Assembly (NCBI RefSeq): GCF_014204975.1
Contig: NZ_JACHMM010000001.1
Location: 6,510,037-6,574,036, forward strand
DNA length: 64,000 nt
Direction: 5' to 3'
Source: Jiangella mangrovi
GTDB lineage: Bacteria; Actinomycetota; Actinomycetes; Jiangellales; Jiangellaceae
The position numbers and the translations under genes were made by a program. Positions 61,291 to 64,000 of the stretch are shown one piece after another. Below the pieces are notes generated by a model, which was given only the letters and a program-made list of their open reading frames with translations, did not search any database and had not been told where the DNA came from. How positions within the stretch are numbered: the first letter of the stretch is position 1; each line of letters starts with the position of its first letter.

Positions 61291-61446
61291 GGCGGCGCGG
61301 AGATCACGGTGCGGCTGTCCGAGGTGTCACCGGCCGAGACCAAACTCGAACTCAAGACCCACGAGACCTGGGCGATCATCGACTGGTGCCACGGCCGCCG
61401 CCAAGTCGGCAAGCTCATCGACGCCCTCGGTGCCGCCCCGGACTGA
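61291..61446 (+). pseudogene. Orphan C-terminal gene fragment
   Basis: An open stretch without start codon: GGAEITVRLSEVSPAETKLE, then LKTHETWAIIDWCHGRRQVG and KLIDALGAAPD-stop. Well-formed protein-like sequence, resembling the C-terminus of an SRPBCC/AHSA1-type protein (tentative). It lies between the two serpin fragments, so foreign DNA was inserted there or recombined in. Confidence 0.5.
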
Positions 61447-61463
61447 CCGCCCATCGCGATGGT

Positions 61464-61501
61464 TGAGGGATCGGTGTCGCTGGGGCTACACCTATCCCTC
61501 A
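61464..61501. other. Hairpin between remnants
   Basis: TGAGGGAT/ATCCCTCA plus GGTGT/ACACC form a stem of 8 + 5 bp. Possible terminator. Confidence 0.5.
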
Positions 61502-61619
61502 CCCATTCCGCGCGGTGTGCGGGGAGAGGTCCTTCCCCGAGCCGGCGTGAGGGTTCAGTGGGATCCGGGGCGGTGGCCGGATGGGTGAGCGTCTGCTGGC
61601 GTCCTGGCACCAGTACGTG

Positions 61620-61794
61620 CTCACTGGCCGACGGCGCCACAGTGACGGTGCCGCTCATGCGCATTCCCACCGCGTTCCTGCCGATGTCACCGGGGAACCC
61701 GTACCTCGGCGTCGTCGTGCAGAAGACCTACATCCGCGTCGACGAGGCCCGCACCCAGGCGGCCGCGGTGACCATGACCGACCCGCGCGGCTGA
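61620..61794 (+). pseudogene. Serpin remnant, 3' fragment
   Basis: LADGATVTVPLMRIPTAFLP, then MSPGNPYLGVVVQKTYIRVD and EARTQAAAVTMTDPRG-stop, matching the intact serpin's LADGGSAEVPLM and VVHKTYIRVDEAGTEAAAV regions and its last residues TDPRG. The hinge reads EARTQAAAV, which would not be inhibitory, and the loop itself is deleted. Confidence 0.8.
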
Positions 61795-62044
61795 GCCCGC
61801 GATGTCCGAATCGGGCAGGGAAAGATCGTCGCCGATTCGGGCTCATAACCCAATTCCGGCGATCGCGCGAATCGAAGCGAAGGGTGCGTCACAGCGTCAC
61901 AGTGAGTTTTCGGGCCGTCACTGCCAGTAACGGAGCGATCTGTGGGGCAGATCACGTTTTCTTGATCCAATCCATGTCTCGAAGTGCGGGCACATGCCGC
62001 GATTCGGAACTCGCGGATCGATGTTTTGCGGCAAACTGCCGCCT
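61795..62044 (+). other. Intergenic region before the histidine kinase
   Basis: About 250 nt, lower GC than the neighbours. It contains a small hairpin GCGGCA-AAC-TGCCGC just before the kinase start. No gene seen. Confidence 0.4.
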
Positions 62045-63616
62045 GTGAGTGTGTGGGCCCCCGATTCCGTCCAGCGTCATTGGCATGGCGTCGCCGTCGC
62101 GCGCCCCGGAATGCTCGCGCTCGTCATCGCCCTGACGGGGTCCGCCCGCAGCGTGGTCACCGACTGGTGGTGGCTCGGCGCGCTGGCGCTCGTCGCGCTG
62201 GCGGCCGCCATCTCCGAGCGGATCCTCCCCCGCACCCGCGTGCGGGTGGCCGCGGAGATGTCGCTGGCCTCGATCATCGTCGGGCTCGGGTTGCCCGAGG
62301 CCTACCTCGCGCTCCCGTACCTGCTGGTGCCGGCGTTCGCCGCCGGGCTGGCCGGCAGCATCATGGGCACCGCCATCACCACGCTCACCGGCGCCATCGG
62401 CCTGGCCATCGGCAACGTGCTGGCCGGCGGCAGCCTCATCGAGCTGCCCACGTTCGGCAGCGTCTCGGTCTGGGTCGTCATCATCTTCGCCACCGGCGCC
62501 ATCGGGGCGTGGGTGCTGCGCCTCGACAGCATCCAGATCGCCGACGGCGGACGCTATGCCGCCGCGTACCGGCTGCTGTCCGAGCTGCGGGTGGTGTCGC
62601 GGCGGCTCTCCGTCGGCCTCGACCCCGGCACGCTCGCCGAGGGCCTGCTCGACAACGTCGCCGGGCCGCTCTCGGTCCGCCGCGCCGCGCTGCTAGTACG
62701 GCGCGAGGGCGGCAACCTGTTCCCGCTCGCCCATCGCGGCGAGGACGACGGCTGGCTGCTCGGCGCCGAGCGCGACCCCGTCGTCCTCGAGGCGTGGAGC
62801 AGCGAGACCCCGGCCTGGACCCCCAACGGGCGGCGCGGCTACCGCGTCGTGCTGCCGCTGCGGGTCGGGTCGCGGACCATGGGCGTCATCGTCGCCGACG
62901 TGCCCGACCAGGTGTCCTCCGACGAGCTGCAACTGCTCGTCGGGTCCACCGACGAGGGCGCGCTGCGGCTCGAGACCGCCCTGCTCTTCGACGAGGTGCG
63001 CGAACTGGCCACCCGCGAAGAACGGCGGCGGCTGGCACGCGAGATCCACGACGGCATCGCCCAAGAACTGACCTCGCTGGGCTATCTCGTCGACGACCTC
63101 ATCGCCCGCACCACCGACGCCGACGCCAAGTCGCTGTCGACCACCCTGCGGCAGGAGCTCACCCGCATCCTGTCCAACCTGCGGCACTCGATCTTCGACC
63201 TGCGCAGCGACCTCGACCACGACGGCGGCCTCGGCACGTCGTTGTCGGCCTATGCCCGGCAGGTCGGCGCGCAGGCCGGGCTCAAGGTCCACCTCGTGCA
63301 CCAGGAAGAGCACGACCGCCTGCGGCCCGAGGTCGAGGCCGAGCTGCTGCGCATCGGCCAAGAGGCCATCACCAACGTGCGCAAGCACGCGAAGGCGAAG
63401 AACCTGTGGGTCACCGTGTCGGTCAGCCCGCCCAACGCGCAGATTCGCGTGGTCGATGACGGCATGGGCATGCGGGAGCAACCACGTGGCCGCTACGGTC
63501 TGGAGATCATGGCCGAGCGTGCCCGGCGAGTGGGCGCCACACTCGTCATCGAAGACAGGCCCGAGAGCGGTACGGTCGTCGACGTATCCCTCGGCAACGT
63601 TCATGGAGAGGGGTAA
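62045..63616 (+). CDS. Sensor histidine kinase (NarL-type partner)
   Basis: A 523-aa membrane kinase. N-terminal hydrophobic part (residues ~20-165) with four to six TM helices, a GAF-like domain (about 185-320), then HisKA_3: REERRRLAREIHDGIAQELTSL with the phosphorylated His335, and a HATPase_c domain (EAITNVRKHAKAKNLWV N-box, VVDDGMGM G1, GRYGLEIMAERARRVGA). The true start is uncertain: GTG 62045 fits the beginning of the membrane domain; ATG 61994 is also open. Followed 5 nt later by its response regulator. Confidence 0.93.
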   Translation: MSVWAPDSVQRHWHGVAVARPGMLALVIALTGSARSVVTDWWWLGALALVALAAAISERILPRTRVRVAAEMSLASIIVGLGLPEAYLALPYLLVPAFAAGLAGSIMGTAITTLTGAIGLAIGNVLAGGSLIELPTFGSVSVWVVIIFATGAIGAWVLRLDSIQIADGGRYAAAYRLLSELRVVSRRLSVGLDPGTLAEGLLDNVAGPLSVRRAALLVRREGGNLFPLAHRGEDDGWLLGAERDPVVLEAWSSETPAWTPNGRRGYRVVLPLRVGSRTMGVIVADVPDQVSSDELQLLVGSTDEGALRLETALLFDEVRELATREERRRLAREIHDGIAQELTSLGYLVDDLIARTTDADAKSLSTTLRQELTRILSNLRHSIFDLRSDLDHDGGLGTSLSAYARQVGAQAGLKVHLVHQEEHDRLRPEVEAELLRIGQEAITNVRKHAKAKNLWVTVSVSPPNAQIRVVDDGMGMREQPRGRYGLEIMAERARRVGATLVIEDRPESGTVVDVSLGNVHGEG

Positions 63617-63621
63617 CAACC

Positions 63622-64000
63622 GTGCCCATGTCGGTCATGCTCGTGGACGATCACGAGCTCATCCGCCAAGGCCTGCGCCGCGCGTTCGAGCGTGACGCCG
63701 GGTTCACCGTGGTCGGCGAGGCGGCCACCGTCGCCGAGGCGCACAAGCTCGCCGAGGCCACGCAGCCCACGGTGGCGGTCATCGACATCCGGCTTCCCGA
63801 CGGCAGCGGCCTCGAGCTGGCGCAGAAGCTCCGGCAGCACCGCGGCGACATCGGTCTGGTCATCCTCACCATGTACGCCGGCGACGACCACCTGTTCGGC
63901 GCGCTCGACGCCGGTGCGTCGGCGTTCGTGCCGAAGAGCTCGCCCAGCGACGACGTCGTCGCCGCGGCCCGGCACGCCGCCACCGCGCCGTCCGCGTTCG
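63622..64000 (+). CDS. Response regulator (NarL/FixJ type), cut by window end
   Basis: The receiver domain, 126 residues visible: MPMSVMLVDDHELIRQGLRR, phospho-acceptor Asp55 in VAVIDIRLPDG, Thr in ILTMYAG and Lys in FVPKSS. The HTH output domain lies beyond the window. GTG 63622 has GAGAGGGGT 7 nt upstream; ATG 63628 is the alternative. It forms a two-component pair with the upstream kinase. Confidence 0.93.
   Translation, partial: MPMSVMLVDDHELIRQGLRRAFERDAGFTVVGEAATVAEAHKLAEATQPTVAVIDIRLPDGSGLELAQKLRQHRGDIGLVILTMYAGDDHLFGALDAGASAFVPKSSPSDDVVAAARHAATAPSAF

Overview
The window is chromosomal DNA of a very GC-rich actinomycete. This follows from the third-position GC bias, GTG/TTG starts, start-stop overlaps (ATGA, GTGA), the infC-rpmI-rplT / pheST neighbourhood, a PASTA Ser/Thr kinase, a class II DAHP synthase and an actinobacterial QcrB-type cytochrome b. 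The set looks to me like a Jiangella/Nocardioides-type soil actinobacterium; that placement is inference. I saw no rRNA, tRNA, CRISPR array, prophage or intact transposase.

Layout. 0-9.8 kb: an APH-type kinase and a Uma2 nuclease, then a leftward translation block: infC (ATC start, leader with an attenuator-like hairpin), rpmI, rplT, trmH-type methyltransferase, PPOX flavoprotein with a His-rich tail, MOSC protein, pheS, pheT, SDR. 9.8-16.6 kb: DUF1844, SseB, PASTA kinase, endonuclease IV, type I DAHP synthase, TauE/SafE exporter. 16.6-22.5 kb: threonine aldolase, a 23-aa Cys-type leader peptide, a 63-aa protein, then a sulfate ABC transporter and an FMN reductase whose frames all overlap. 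22.7-31.9 kb: LuxR/ATPase regulator, two VOC proteins, SGNH acyltransferase, PPi-type phosphofructokinase, class II DAHP synthase. 31.9-37.6 kb: a beta-lactam-related cluster (lipoprotein PBP, secreted class A beta-lactamase, LysR, cytosolic beta-lactamase-like protein), a 51-aa zinc ribbon and a CGNR regulator. 38.5-43.2 kb: CopB-type ATPase behind a CsoR-like site, and valS. 43.6-46.6 kb: two tandem sortase-anchored trypsins. 46.8-52.8 kb: N-acetylglutaminylglutamine amide (NAGGN) osmolyte genes, interrupted by a DHFR-like/TetR pair. 52.8-58.1 kb: PlsC, esterase, a membrane protein, EEP nuclease, ROK glucokinase, two SRPBCC proteins. 58.2-64 kb: an orphan QcrB-like protein lacking its heme bH ligands, a serpin lipoprotein with a decayed second copy, and a histidine kinase/response regulator pair cut by the window end.

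The intergenic DNA is unusually structured. One hairpin repeat (family A) occurs three times, each time 57-82 nt after a stop codon and in the orientation of that gene, with covarying outer stems. A second repeat (B) and a MITE-like element with 32-bp perfect terminal inverted repeats (C) share the same gaps. Several otherwise unrelated palindromes carry TGATCA near their ends. Many genes show a -10 hexamer 6-8 nt before the start codon, which points to leaderless transcription.
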